Shown: positions 38,017 to 49,535 of the stretch, piece by piece
Layout of the letters: every line of letters begins with the position of its first letter
Numbering within the stretch: position 1 is the stretch's first letter
DNA from: Homarus americanus
Lineage: Eukaryota > Arthropoda > Malacostraca > Decapoda > Nephropidae
Direction: 5' to 3'
DNA length: 64,000 nucleotides
Assembly (NCBI RefSeq): GCF_018991925.1
Contig: NW_024735304.1
Location: 1-64,000 of the forward strand
Translations under genes and position numbers: made by a program
The notes under the pieces: generated by a model
What the model saw: the letters and a program-made list of their open reading frames with translations, nothing else
What the model was told of the DNA's origin: nothing
Databases searched by the model: none

Positions 38017-39848
38017 ACACCTTCGCAACGGAGTCATCCGCGAAATACGCACTACAAAGAAGTCTCACTACCCAACCAAATTGCAACACCTGAACAGACC
38101 ACCATCAGTCAGTGGTATGGTAAGCTTAAAGAACTCTGTGGACTAAACAATAAGACTCCCCCCCTCCCCTTCCTTAGCCATCTCACTAATGTTGACGCAG
38201 CTGAGCAATCAAATAACCATTTCACTACTATATGCCAGACGCTTCCCCGGCTTGACACAACCAATCTCCCTGCTTACCTACCAGCCCCCTTTCCCACTGA
38301 CTTAGTAGAAGAATTTGAAGTAGCAAAACGTCTGGACAAACTGAAGTTAAAACGCTCCACCACCCCCATTGACTTACCAATGAAACTCTTCAAGGAATTC
38401 TCCCCGGAGCTTGCTAAACCCCTCTGCTCCATCATCAATGCTTCCCTCAGTCAAGCCAGATGCCCAGCTGACTGGAAGACTTCATATGTGTCACCAGTGC
38501 CCAAGTCAACCAGCCCACAATCCTTAAATCAGCTCCGACCCATTGCAATCACCCCAATACCCAGCTTAATGTATGAAAGTTTTGTGTTTGACTGGGCCTA
38601 TGCTGATATGGCAGGAGCAGTAGATCCTCAGCAATTGGTAATATGAAAACTTCCTCCACCACTCACTGTCTTATCAGCTTTCTCGACTACATATACCGCC
38701 ATCTGGAGAAACGAAAAACGTCTGTAGCTGTCGCCTTCACTGACGTCACTAAGGCATTCGACCTAGTCGACCACAATTTAATCATCAACAAAGCTATCGA
38801 CCTCGAGTTTCGAAGAAGTCTTATACCATGGCTTACAGACTTCCTCAGTAACCGACGCCAAGCTGTACGCTTCCGAGGGCCTGTCTCCACCTTTCAGTCA
38901 CTCACCCGTGGCGTCCCCCAAGGCACCAAGATGGGACCACTATGCTTCCTTATGCTTATCAATGATGCCCTAAGAGAAACCCCTGCTCGCTGGAAATATG
39001 TCGACGACTCCACCATTGGGATCAGCGTCAACAATTCTGCTCCCGACTATACCGCCCTTCAGGATTTATTGAACAGTCTCCAAAACTGGGCCACCAACAA
39101 CCACGTCACCATCAACCATACCAAGACCATGGTTATGCAAATCAACCTATCCTCCGACGTTGTCCCACCTCCTTCCATTACTTTAGGTCCCAACACACAC
39201 CAGGTTGTAGATTCCACTAAGCACTTCGGCGTCACCATAAACAACAAACTAAATTGAAAGCCACACGTCAGTGAAGTTGTCAAATCCTCCAGTTTCCGTC
39301 TCGACCTCCTCCGCCGACTCAAGTCCCTCGGAGTTCCTGCCCCCGAGCTCTTCATTGTTTACTCAACATTCATACTTCCCAAGCTCACCTATGCCTCCCC
39401 TACCTGGTCTTCCTCCCCAAATGCCACACAACGTAAACACCTAGAAAAAGTGCAAAAGAGGGCATGCAAGATTATTCTCTCCACTTCCTACTCCACATAT
39501 CAAGAAGCGCTCAACACACTGACCATCTCGGATCTCACTGACCATCACCACGACCTCATCTGCAAATTTGGTGAGAAGCTTCTGCCCCATCCTCGACACC
39601 GGCTCCTACTACCACCCGAGATCCCTCACCCGAGAATTGCTGTTCGACACCACAACCGCATCCAGCCCATACGAGCACGAACTGATAGCTATAAGAACAG
39701 CCCAGTCCCAACCATTGTAAAAATTATCAATAACTTGTAATCAACCAGTGTATTCACTCCCAGTCAATCTTACTTTTTGCACTGTCACTATGTTGAAATG
39801 ACCTGTAGTTTGAGCTTCTCCCCGCCATGCTCTTTCAATAAACCGTTA

Positions 39849-39938
<90 letters not shown>
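38017..39938 (+). mobile_element. Family A LINE, longest well-preserved copy (second of tandem pair)
   Basis: It starts in the region between endonuclease and reverse transcriptase (NGVIREIRTTKKSHYPTKLQ), covers the whole reverse transcriptase and C-terminus, and ends with AATAAACCGTTAATTATT and (TTA)n (39849-39938). The 3' hairpin is not preserved here. Lesions seen are a one-base loss near 38090, a one-base loss near 38637 and a Trp-to-stop change at 39255-39257. The long (AC)n at 39941-40045 follows the tail. Confidence 0.88.
38380..39740 (+). pseudogene. Reverse transcriptase of family A LINE, nearly intact
   Basis: Blocks in order: LRPIAITPIPSLMYESFVFD, AVAFTDVTKAFDLVDHN, FLSNRRQAVRFRGPVSTFQS, GVPQGTKMGPLCFLMLINDA, RWKYVDDSTIGISV (catalytic Y-x-D-D), NHVTINHTKTMVMQIN, FGVTINNKLN, then after a stop KPHVSEVVKSSSFRLDLLRR, PKLTYASPTWSS and PTIVKIINNL with the natural stop. 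The open frame also extends upstream of 38380 to about 38095, so the Met at 38380 is internal. One frameshift and one nonsense codon break the domain. The likely ancestral activity is RNA-templated DNA synthesis at a nicked target. Confidence 0.85.
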
Positions 39939-39939
39939 G

Positions 39940-40248
<309 letters not shown>

Positions 40249-41215
40249 GTGTGTAACATGAAAAATTTACACAGAACTTCACCACACACTGCCCCAGTTG
40301 AACAACTCAGCTCGAATACCCCTCCCCCACACACCTCCCCACTTCCAATCCTCTATCACACCTCCAACCTCCACTCCCTCCCCACCTTCACTCTCCCACT
40401 TTTTATCCCTCCCCACACTTTCCCCACCTCCACCCCCTCCCCACATCTCTCCACATCACACGCCCTCCCCCACCTCCCCACATCCTCCCGCCTCCCACCC
40501 CTCCACCTCCACTCCCCATCCTTCCTCTCTTATCACACACCTCCCCCATCTCTCTCCTCCCCACCTCCGCCCTCCACCTCCCCATCCTCCCTACCCCCAC
40601 CTCCACTCCTTATCACACCTCCCATCTTCTCCTACCTCCACGCCTCCCCACCTCCCCACCTACTACCCCACCTCCCACTCACCTCCCACCTCCCATCTTC
40701 TCCTCCCCTCTCCCACCTCCCACTGTCCCATCTCCCTTCCTACCTCTCCCACACCTCCCCTCCTCCCCACCCCCACCTCCCTCACTTATCCACCTCCCAT
40801 CTCCCTCCCCACCTCCACTCCCTCCTCCCACATCCCCATACCTCCCCAGCTCCCACCTTCACTCTCTCCCCTTTTATCCCTGTCCATACCCCGGCCTCTC
40901 CTTACCTCCCCTCCCTCCACTTCCTCCTCCCTCCCCCACCTCTCACTTCTCTGCCTGCCCCTCCCCCTCCTTCCTCCCACCTCTCCACCTCTTTGCCTTC
41001 AATACCTCCCCCTCCACTCCCTCCCCACCTCTCCACCTCTTTGCCTACCAATACCTCCCCACCTCCACTCCCTCCCCACACCTCTCCACCTCTTTGCCTA
41101 CCAATACCTCCCCACCTCCACTCCCTCCCCACACCTCTCCACCTCTTTGCCTACCAATACCTCCCCACCTCCACTCCCTCCCCACACCTCAGCACCTCCC
41201 CACCTCCACTTCCTA
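40249..41215. repeat. C-rich low-complexity tract with 53-bp minisatellite
   Basis: CCTCCCCACCTCCA-type sequence throughout. From about 40985 a unit containing CTCTTTGCCTACCAATACCT repeats four times at about 53-bp spacing. Two overlapping plus frames of 324 and 329 Pro/Ser-rich codons are by-products. Confidence 0.88.
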
Positions 41216-41685
41216 CACTGTAATAAATCCTTTTATTTTACCTTTCATTTTTTCTTCTTAGTTCTTAATTCTTACTTCTACTCTTAGCCTTTCTCTGTAT
41301 ACTCGTGAGATGGAGGAGGCGAGAGGGGAGTGAGAGGAGAGGGTGAGGTAACGAGAGATGCTAGCTGCTGGTTTGTGGTTAGATCTGGCTTTGCACGGAG
41401 GGGAGAGGGGAGCGGGAGAATGGACACTACACGACTTAGATATATATATACGTATCGCCATGCTGACCTGCTGACTAGACACGCGACTACACTTAACCAA
41501 TTCTAACCAGACTCTCTCCTAAAACAAAGGCGGCCTACAGAACATCACGTGTTCATGATGTCACGTCTCACAGGCTCTCCTTATTGGTTCAGCCCTAAGG
41601 CATTCACACTCACAGGTCACTGCGATTGTCTCACGCTTGGTGGGAAATACTTAGACTTTTTGGCGGGACTTTCACCCCCTATCTC
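41216..41685. other. Unique DNA between C-rich arrays
   Basis: Includes a purine-rich patch at about 41308-41345. No gene was recognised. Confidence 0.45.
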
Positions 41686-42075
41686 TACTCCCTCCCCACC
41701 TCTCTGCTTGCCCACACCTCCCCACCCCCACTTTCTCCCCACACCTCCCCATCTTCACTCTCTGCCCACACCTCATCACCTCTCTGCCTGCCCACACCTC
41801 CCCATCCCACTTTCTCCCCACACCTCCCCATCTTCACTCTCTGCCCACACCTCATCACCTCTCTGCCTGCCCACACCTCCCCATCCCACTTTCTCCCCAC
41901 ACCTCCCCATCTTCACTCTCTGCACCTCATCACCTCTCTGCCTGCCCACTCCTCCCCACCTCTCTGCCTGCCCACACCTCTTCACCCCACTTTCTCCCCA
42001 CACCTCCCTATCTCCACTCCCTCCCCACACCTCCCCATGTTCACTCTCTGCCCACACCTCATCACCTCTCTGCCT
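41686..42075. repeat. C-rich minisatellite
   Basis: A unit with CACCTCATCACCTCTCTGCC and CCACACCTCCCCATCTTCAC repeats several times with a period near 70 bp plus truncated units. Confidence 0.85.
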
Positions 42076-42104
42076 CCGGGAGTTATTATAACATCAAAAA
42101 CATC

Positions 42105-42510
42105 TTCCATCCTATGTTTCGGTGGATGTAGTCTTGCGTCATGGTGGACGTTGTCTTGCATCATGGTGGATGATGTCTTGCACCTCGGTGGATGATGTCT
42201 TGTGTCATAGTGGATGTTGTCTTGCATCATGGTGGATGTGTCTTGCGCCATGGAGGATGATATCTTGAGCCACGGTGGATGTTGTCTTGCGTCATGGTGG
42301 ATGATGGTCTTGCACCACAGTGGATGATGTTTTACGTCATTGTGAATGTTGTTTTGCATCATGGTGGATGTTGTCTTGCGTTATGGTGGATATCATTGCG
42401 TCATGGTGGAGGATGTCTTGCACGACAGTGGATGATGTTTTGCGTCATTGTGGATGTTGTTTTGCCTCAGGGTGGATATTTTATTGCGCCATGGTGGAAT
42501 TATGGAGGAT
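42105..42510. repeat. 22-bp minisatellite
   Basis: The unit CATGGTGGATGTTGTCTTGC plus GT/AC variants repeats about 17 times. Plus and minus frames across it are repeat by-products. Confidence 0.9.
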
Positions 42511-42885
<375 letters not shown>

Positions 42886-42924
42886 GTGTATGTGTGTGTG
42901 TTGTATATTTTGTAAACATATGTA

Positions 42925-43186
42925 CAGTTGTGGACAAAATTCCCCGGACACTTGGCAGTATATTTCCTAAATACTTAAGGATCGTTAGACGAGGGGGAAT
43001 GAATTTTATCGTATTTTCTTCTTCAAAGTTTCTTTGAATTAAGATGAGTTCTTTTTTTTTCCATTTTGTAATTCAGACATAATATGTGAAGAAAAGCAGC
43101 CATATTAGACACACATCAATCTTATATATGACCCAAAAGTAGACGCTAGATATTACAAAGAATTGATGGTATGTTGTCCATAACTG
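42925..43186. mobile_element. Tc1/mariner-type MITE
   Basis: Ends are CAGTTGTGGACAAAATTCC on the left and, read inward from the right, CAGTTATGGACAACATACC (16 of 19 identical). A TA dinucleotide lies on each side (42923-42924, 43187-43188), as expected for Tc1/mariner target duplication. The 262-bp interior has no coding capacity, so it would have been moved by a transposase supplied elsewhere. Confidence 0.82.
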
Positions 43187-43638
43187 TACAATATGTGTAT
43201 TGCCGGAGACACTCCAATCACGCGCCGGTGTCGTTCGTGATTATTTTTCCTCATCGGTACTACCATCGTCCATTGTCACACACAAACTGTTCCTGAGACT
43301 TAACACATTGAGGAATATCAACTCTTTCATCACCTCCGTACACAAAAACGTGGAGGGGCACGTGTTGTGCCACGTGCCCACCCTCGCCACACTGCCTCTA
43401 TCATAAACTATGTGGTATAACAATCGCCTCACTCACCCACCAGACACACTCTTATCAATCACCTCATTATCACCTCAGACCACCTCAGAGTTAGGTACCC
43501 GTGTGTCAAGCTAGTACTAAATGGGGATTATAACGCAATTGACACCATTGATATCGAGGACCAGTTGCTACTATCACATGCTGTGAACTTCCCTAAGCAC
43601 GGTCAAAACACCCTTGACCTTTTCTTAACTGCCTCTTA

Positions 43639-43986
43639 TTGGGTGTAATACACACACACCTGTCAGTGTTCTGGTCTCCATCTCTCACTACCAACCAAAT
43701 GCAGAGCCCTTACATCAAGACCTGCAGGTCAATTACTGACTCTGCAATGCGTCTCTTCGGAGAGTGGATTGTTCACCATCCCTGGACTAAAATATTAAGT
43801 GTAGATGACATAAGCATCAAATGGACAAATTATATCAACACCTTCATGGTAGCTCACCACCACTTCTTCCCCGAGAAGTCCGTCAGATTACACCCAGCTG
43901 ACTTGCCCTGGATCACACCTCGGATCAAAAGACCTATGCAACAGAGAAACAGGAGCTTTTATTGTCAACGACAACAACCGTTATAG
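43639..43986 (+). pseudogene. Family A LINE linker region between endonuclease and reverse transcriptase
   Basis: The open segment includes TDSAMRLFGEWIVHHPWTKI and HPADLPWITPRIKR, in the place where CR1/L2-type proteins have an endonuclease-to-RT linker. It is part of a broken ORF2, not a separate gene. Confidence 0.65.
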
Positions 43987-44876
43987 GACCCTTTGTAATA
44001 AAGTCATCCGTGAAATACGCGATGTAAAGAAGTCTTACTACCCAACCAGGCTGCAACACCTGAAGCAGACCAACATCAGTCAGTGGTATGTTAAGTTTAA
44101 AGAACTCTGTGGACTAAACAATAAGACACATCCCCTACTTTCCTTAGCCATTTCACTAATGGTGACAAGTTAAGCAATCTAGCAACCATTTCGCCACTAT
44201 ATGCCAGACGCTCCCCCAGCTTGACATAACTTGTCCCCTCTCCCACTAATTAGTGGAAGAATTTGAAGTAGCAAGGATATTGACAAACTCAAGATCAAGC
44301 ACTTCACCCCCCCATTGACCTACCAATGAAACTCTACAAGGAGTTCTCCCCGGAACTAGCTAAACCCCTCTGCTCCATCACCAATGCTTCCCCCTGTCAA
44401 GCAAGATGCCCAGCTGACTGGAAGACTTCTTCTATCACTTGTACCCACGTCAACTAGCCCACAATCTTTTAACGAGTTACGACCCATTGCCATTACCCAC
44501 AATACCCAGGTCTATCTACGAAAGTTTCGTTTTTGACTGGCTTATAGATCTTCAGCAAATTGACACTGTTTAAACTTCTTCCACCACCCGCTGTCTCGCC
44601 ATCTTTCTCGATTACATTTACCGCCAACTTGAAAAAAGTAAGACGTCTGTAGCTGTCACCTCTATTGACTTCACCAAGGCATTCGATTTAGTCAATCAAA
44701 ATTTAATTATCATCAAAGCCATCAACTTCGACTTTCGGAGAAGTCTCATACCATGACTCACGGACTTCCTCAGTGACTGACGACAAGCTATATGCTTCCG
44801 AGGAGTTGTCTCCACCTTTCAGTCACTCACTTGTGGCGTCCCTTAAAGCACCAAGATGTGACCGCTCTGCTTCCGT

Positions 44877-45530
44877 ATAGTAAAAGTGACGCCCACGCAC
44901 GCCTACGCCCACGATAGTCAACCGTTACAAAGGTAATTTGAAAATAATTGGCTTGTGGGGCCCTGTGTGTTTACAGTGCCCCGTCAAGCGACAATTACCC
45001 CAATTCTTCATCATTCGTTATCCCCTTGACTACACCTATATTGTGAACTGGCCAATCAGTAGAATAAGTGCCTAAAGAATCTTTGAAAAACAGACTGATT
45101 GGATACTCAGAATATACTTTCTACAGCTAAGAAATTTTTTTTAGAAGTATTCTGAGTTTAGCGCTAGGTGTGGTATGGTCTGGCTGGGCATCTGTGTGTG
45201 GGCTGGCGACAACAGATTGATGAATGTTTCTCTGTAGTCGTACGGCTGTATAGTGAATTCCCTCCCTCACGGTATAGTTAGAAATAGGAATAAGATATAT
45301 TGTATAACTTCAGATCACGTCTTTTGTTGAATAAATTTGATTAACCAGATATCACTTTACACTTCCCCTGACTAATATAATAACAACAATGGGACCCCAG
45401 TCACAGATGGGTGAGTACAAATAAAGAAACAAGTGAACCACCTTTAATTAAACTAAAGTGCCTGCACACGAGCAATTAAAGTAGGTAAAACACCACCTTA
45501 TGTTATATCTCCATCCTTATCAACGATGGA
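44877..45530. mobile_element. LTR-like insertion inside the old LINE copy
   Basis: LINE homology stops near 44877 (CGCTCTGCTTCCG, the CFL codons) and resumes near 45533 (CTGACTACAGAGCTCTCCAG, the PDY.ALQ codons), so about 655 bp is foreign. It contains an AATAAA signal near 45330, then AATATAATAACAACA followed by ATGGGACCCCAG, which resembles the end of an LTR plus a tRNA primer-binding site. Ends and target duplication could not be fixed; it could also be another repeat type. Confidence 0.4.
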
Positions 45531-46171
45531 ACCTGACTACAGAGCTCTCCAGAATACTGTATACTAGTCTCCAAAATTGAGCCACCAACAACCATGTCAC
45601 CATCAACCATGTCAAGGCCATGGTTATGCACATCAACCTCTCCTCCGACCATGTTCCACCTCCCTTCACCACACTGCCCCCCAACACACTCCAGGTTGTA
45701 GACTCCATCAAGCTCCTCGTCGTCACTATAGATAACACACTGAATTGGAAAGCACACGTCAGTGCGATTGTCAAATCCTCAAGCTTTCTTCTCCACTTCC
45801 TCCAACGTCGCAAGTCTCACGGAGTTCAGGCACCTGAGCTCTTGAGCCAGTGAGTAACCTACTCTACTTTCATACTCTTATATACTTCCTTAGCTCACTT
45901 ATGCTTCCCCTGCCTAATCTTTCTCCTTAAATCCCACACAGTGAAGATTCCCAGATAAGAGTGCAGAAGTGGGCGTGGAAATTTAGGTAGAAGAAGCTTC
46001 CACACCATCCACGTCACCGTCTTCTGCTCCCATATGAAATCCCTCGGCCGAGAATTGCATTTCGACACTACGACCACGTGCTGATCGCTGTAAGAACTGT
46101 CCAATCCCAACCAATGTAAAAGTCATCAACAACTCGTAGTTAACCTGTGTGTTCACCCCTTGCCATTCTTA

Positions 46172-46277
46172 TTTTTGTACTGTAACTGAGTTGAAATCTT
46201 GTGATATATTATATCTTATATATGTTTTTGTACTGTAACTGAGTTGAAATCTTGTGATATATTATATCTTATATATG
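46172..46277. repeat. Perfect 53-bp tandem duplication in LINE 3' UTR
   Basis: TTTTTGTACTGTAACTGAGT begins both units (46172 and 46225). The two copies are identical by eye, so the duplication is much younger than the surrounding LINE copy. Confidence 0.92.
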
Positions 46278-46441
46278 TACCACTAATATCACTTGTATAT
46301 TACTATTCAATCAAGTGACACTCCACAATTATGTAACTGTTATCATCTCTTTTTATTGTATATTTTATTCTTTTGGTTGCCACGTTTTCTCAATAAACCG
46401 TTAATTAATATTACTATCACCATTATTATGACACACACACT

Positions 46442-47054
46442 TCCTCTAAAGAACTCAATGCTGTGCACACTGTCACAATGGTTTCTATCAGTCTTCTAGC
46501 CAACATCTTCAGATGATAATGTTGTTTTTATTCTTGGTCTTTGTTGAAGCTAACACTAAAACTAGAAAACTTAAATGAATACATTGTTCATGATAAGATT
46601 TTGTGAAAAAATTATTTGTATTTTATTTTCCAAGATAACATTATAATAGAAACCTATCTTGACGTATTTCTTTCATGCTAACATTAAAAGGAAAATCTGT
46701 TTTCAATCGGTTTCATTCAGCTTAGAGCGCTGTTTTCCAATTTTTCAAGACAACTTTAAATAAAAAAAAGTATTGTCATTGTATTCTCCAAGTTAAAAAA
46801 TAAATAAAAATACAACATTTTTTTCTATTTTTTTCAAGTCAGCATAAAAGTAATATCTTTTATATCCCGTTCCTCATGTTAACATTAAATGAGAAAGCCA
46901 CATCACTTAGTTGTAGAAGTCAACAATATATTTAATAACCAAAACATTTGTTTTTGTACGTCAACATTAAAGACCAATATTCATTTTATTATCTATCCCT
47001 TAATGTAAAAGGAAACACACCGAAGACTTACAGCATTCTGAACAACTCTTTTTA
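46442..47054. other. AT-rich unique DNA
   Basis: Recurrent GTCAACATTAAA / CTAACATTAAA phrases at about 46550-46970 suggest a decayed repeat. No gene was recognised. Confidence 0.45.
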
Positions 47055-48992
47055 CTTTTTTTTTTTTACTTTTATCCTCTTCGCCACTGATCGGCTTGTT
47101 AGCCGCTTGGGCGATCGGTCACGACTCTTTTCCTTTATATTCTTCACCAAAAGGTCGGCTCGCTAGCCGCCCGGGCGATCGGTCACGTCTCTGTCACGCA
47201 CTGTTGGCAAATACTGGGCATGCACCGGCTCCTGAATGTACCTGAACCCGCTCCAGTGTTGGTCAAGTCTTCTCTTGAAAGAGCTCACACTCGGTGCCGT
47301 CACAACACTTTCTGGTAGATTGTTCCAAGAGTTTACAACCCTCACTCCGAAAAAGTTTGCCCTCACGGTTTTCCGGACTTGCGGCTTCTTCAATCTTGAG
47401 CTATGACCCCTTGTGGGGCGAGCGTCCGCCAGCTCCAAGTAAGGACACTCAACTGAGTAGTGCCCCCTGAGATGCTTATAAACCTCAACTAGGTCCCCCC
47501 TTGCCCGTCTGTAGTATAAGCTAGGCAAGTTCAGGCGCTCCAATCTCGCAGGGTAGCTGAGATGCCGAAGTGCAGGCACCAGCTTGGTGGCCCTCCTTTG
47601 AACATTTTCAACCAACTGACAGTCCCTAGCATATCTCGGGGACCAGATGGGGTGACAGTACTCCAGATGGGGAAGCACTTCACTCCTGAAGATCGTCACG
47701 AGGGACGGACCGTCTAGATATCTGAACGACCTTCTTATAAGACCCAATAATTTATTTGCCTGATTTACCTTCTTCTCACAATGGCCCGAGAACTTCAGCT
47801 CATTGTCAACATACACACCTAGGTCCTTCTCACACACAGTCTCAACTAGTACATTTTCTTCATCCCGTTGGGACATATGGTACGCCTCCTTACCGTTGGT
47901 ACGCCCCAGGTGCATCCTCTTACACTTCGTGACATTGAATCTCAGCAGCCATTCCTTCGACCATTCCTGGAGCCCACAGAGGTCCTTCTGCAGCTCTTCA
48001 CAGTCCGCTTGGTTCTTAATTTCCCGAAATAACTTGGCGTCATCGGCAAACATTTGTATGGAGGAGTGTACAACGTCAGGCATATCATTTATGAAACAAA
48101 CAAACAACAGCGGGCCCAATACACTACCCTGCGGTACCCCACTTGTTACAGGTACAGATGACGATTTCGTGCCATTAATCACCACACATTGCTTGCGGTC
48201 ATGTAGAAAGTCTTCTATCCACGCTAGGACATTTCCCCGAATTCCGTACCCTTCCAGTTTGATTTTCAGCCTTTCGTGGGGTACACTGTCGAAAGCCTTG
48301 GCAAAATCTAGGTAAATATTGTCGATATTACCACCCCGTTCTAGAATATGGGTCCAAATATCCAATACCTTGAGCAATTGTGTCAAGCAAGAGCGCCCCG
48401 GCATAAAACCGTGTTGGCAATCTTTTACAAGGTTGTTTCGTAGTAGATGTTCCATCGCTGCATCTCTGATAATACTCTCAAGTACTTTACATATTATGCT
48501 GGTCAGGCTCACCGGTCTATAGTTGTTCGTGGAGTGCCTATCGCCCTTCTTGAAGATAGGACTCACATAAGCCACTTTCCATTCACTGGGGACCATTTGT
48601 TCATCCAGGCATTTACAAAACAGAATCTTCAGGGGCTCTGCAAGCTCGTTGCACAGCTCCCTTAGCACTCTAGGATGCACCATGTCAGGTCCAGGACTCT
48701 TATGGACCTTTAGCCTGGACAGTTTATTTCTAATACCCTCTTCTGTGAACACAATGTGGGTCAGTGCTGTGTCGAACCGTCTGTCCTCAAACGCAGGAAG
48801 GTTAGTTGCATCCTCTCTTGTGAACACTGAGGAAAAGAAGCTGTTCAATGCCTCAGCTTTATCCTGGTCAGAATCTGCGTAACTACCATCTTCAAGCCTC
48901 AGGTCTGATACTCCTACTCGCGTTTTCAATTTCGACTTTGCATAGCGGTAAAACGCCTTTGGGTTTGACTTGACTGTTTTCACTGGTTTTTA
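47055..48992 (-). mobile_element. Family C CR1-type LINE, 5'-truncated, uninterrupted reverse transcriptase
   Basis: The element is cut at about 48992, where an in-frame stop adjoins the first LINE codons. It lacks ORF1 and endonuclease. The 3' UTR (47055-47162) carries a near-copy of the sequence around the stop codon (GACCGATCGCCC..GCGGCTA, about 66 bases apart) and ends in an A-rich tail of AAAGT type. A 7-base match, GTAAAAA, at both ends may be part of a target duplication. It does not share the family A hairpin or TTA tail and is not in AC repeats. Confidence 0.85.
47163..48983 (-). CDS. Reverse transcriptase (ORF2 fragment) of CR1-type LINE
   Basis: 606 codons are open without any stop. 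Domain order: linker NPKAFYRYAKSKLKTRVGV (residues 7-25), VHKSPGPDMVHPRVLREL (about 93-110), YVSPIFKKGDRHSTNNYRPV, SCLTQLLKVLD, IYLDFAKAFDSVPHERL (first catalytic Asp), SGVPQGSVLGPLLFVCFIND, MFADDAKLF (catalytic F-A-D-D), DLGVYVDNELKFSGHCEKKV, PHLEYCHPIWSP, and the C-terminal HSSRLKKPQVRK and FFGVRVVNSWNNLPESVV blocks seen in CR1-group proteins. The true start lies upstream and is lost; the GTG at 48983 is not a real initiation codon. An undamaged frame this long in a truncated copy implies a recent insertion. No promoter was seen, so expression is unlikely. Confidence 0.9.
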   Translation of the reverse strand: MKTVKSNPKAFYRYAKSKLKTRVGVSDLRLEDGSYADSDQDKAEALNSFFSSVFTREDATNLPAFEDRRFDTALTHIVFTEEGIRNKLSRLKVHKSPGPDMVHPRVLRELCNELAEPLKILFCKCLDEQMVPSEWKVAYVSPIFKKGDRHSTNNYRPVSLTSIICKVLESIIRDAAMEHLLRNNLVKDCQHGFMPGRSCLTQLLKVLDIWTHILERGGNIDNIYLDFAKAFDSVPHERLKIKLEGYGIRGNVLAWIEDFLHDRKQCVVINGTKSSSVPVTSGVPQGSVLGPLLFVCFINDMPDVVHSSIQMFADDAKLFREIKNQADCEELQKDLCGLQEWSKEWLLRFNVTKCKRMHLGRTNGKEAYHMSQRDEENVLVETVCEKDLGVYVDNELKFSGHCEKKVNQANKLLGLIRRSFRYLDGPSLVTIFRSEVLPHLEYCHPIWSPRYARDCQLVENVQRRATKLVPALRHLSYPARLERLNLPSLYYRRARGDLVEVYKHLRGHYSVECPYLELADARPTRGHSSRLKKPQVRKTVRANFFGVRVVNSWNNLPESVVTAPSVSSFKRRLDQHWSGFRYIQEPVHAQYLPTVRDRDVTDRPGG

Positions 48993-49452
48993 CCCTACGT
49001 TTTGATTATGATGTTTGGAACCTGTTTTATCCTGTTCTGACCTCGTACTTGCCCCGTTTTAACCTCGTTTTATGATATTTTTAACCTGTTACATCCCGTT
49101 TCTTAATTTCTTCTTGTTTACCCCGTTTTTTCTGCATCTCTCCAGCCAAAACTATAAAATATAAAAACCACTTAAACTCGGTGTACACAAACATAACGTC
49201 CTTCTCATTATGAACTTTACTCCAGCCAACGTTAAAATAAAACCATAAATAGATACAAAATATAGCATGGGTGTTATAAGTACAGTATATATCTTTCCCG
49301 TCATGGATTTGTGTTCCAGCACTTCTTCCAGTATTATACTCGCTCACAGTATGATACGAGGGTTTCCATGTACCCATTGAAGTGTGAGTCATATTGGATA
49401 TCATACTTCTTGACTCAACTTCAGTATCATACAATATATGGTAGTTGTTTAT

Positions 49453-49455
<3 letters not shown>
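48993..49455. other. Unique DNA with decayed CCTGTTTT/CCCCGTTTT repeat
   Basis: At 48990-49130 the phrases ACCTCGTTTTA and CCTGTTTTATCC recur irregularly. No gene was recognised. Confidence 0.45.

Positions 49456-49532
<77 letters not shown>
49456..49532. repeat. (AC)n flanking short retroelement
   Basis: About 38 AC units ending at the first base of the retroelement's 80-bp module. Confidence 0.95.

Positions 49533-49535
<3 letters not shown>

Larger units (their letters stand above)
43400..46432 (+). mobile_element. Family A LINE, old degenerate copy with endonuclease remnant
   Basis: It begins within an APE-type endonuclease (TSDHLRVRYP, KLVLNGDYNAIDTIDIEDQ, HGQNTLDLFLTASYW; 43450-43647), then the linker (GEWIVHHPWTKI, ADLPWITPRIKR), a heavily damaged reverse transcriptase (44330-44875), an insertion at about 44877-45530, the C-terminal domain (45590-46130) and a 3' UTR ending TTTTCTCAATAAACCGTTAA (to about 46406). 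A short AC run follows (46432-46441). It is the only copy here that shows family A endonuclease sequence. Many stops and indels mark it as old. Confidence 0.8.

Noticed and set aside
40249..41287. Pro-rich proteins of 324 and 329 codons in two overlapping frames
   Set aside because: Both frames are open because the tract is C-rich and T-poor in stop contexts. There is no conserved domain and a 53-bp repeat lies inside.
47163..48983. A host gene of unknown function with a reverse transcriptase domain
   Set aside because: The 5' truncation with an adjacent stop, A-rich 3' tail and CR1-type C-terminus show it is a retrotransposon copy rather than a domesticated gene.
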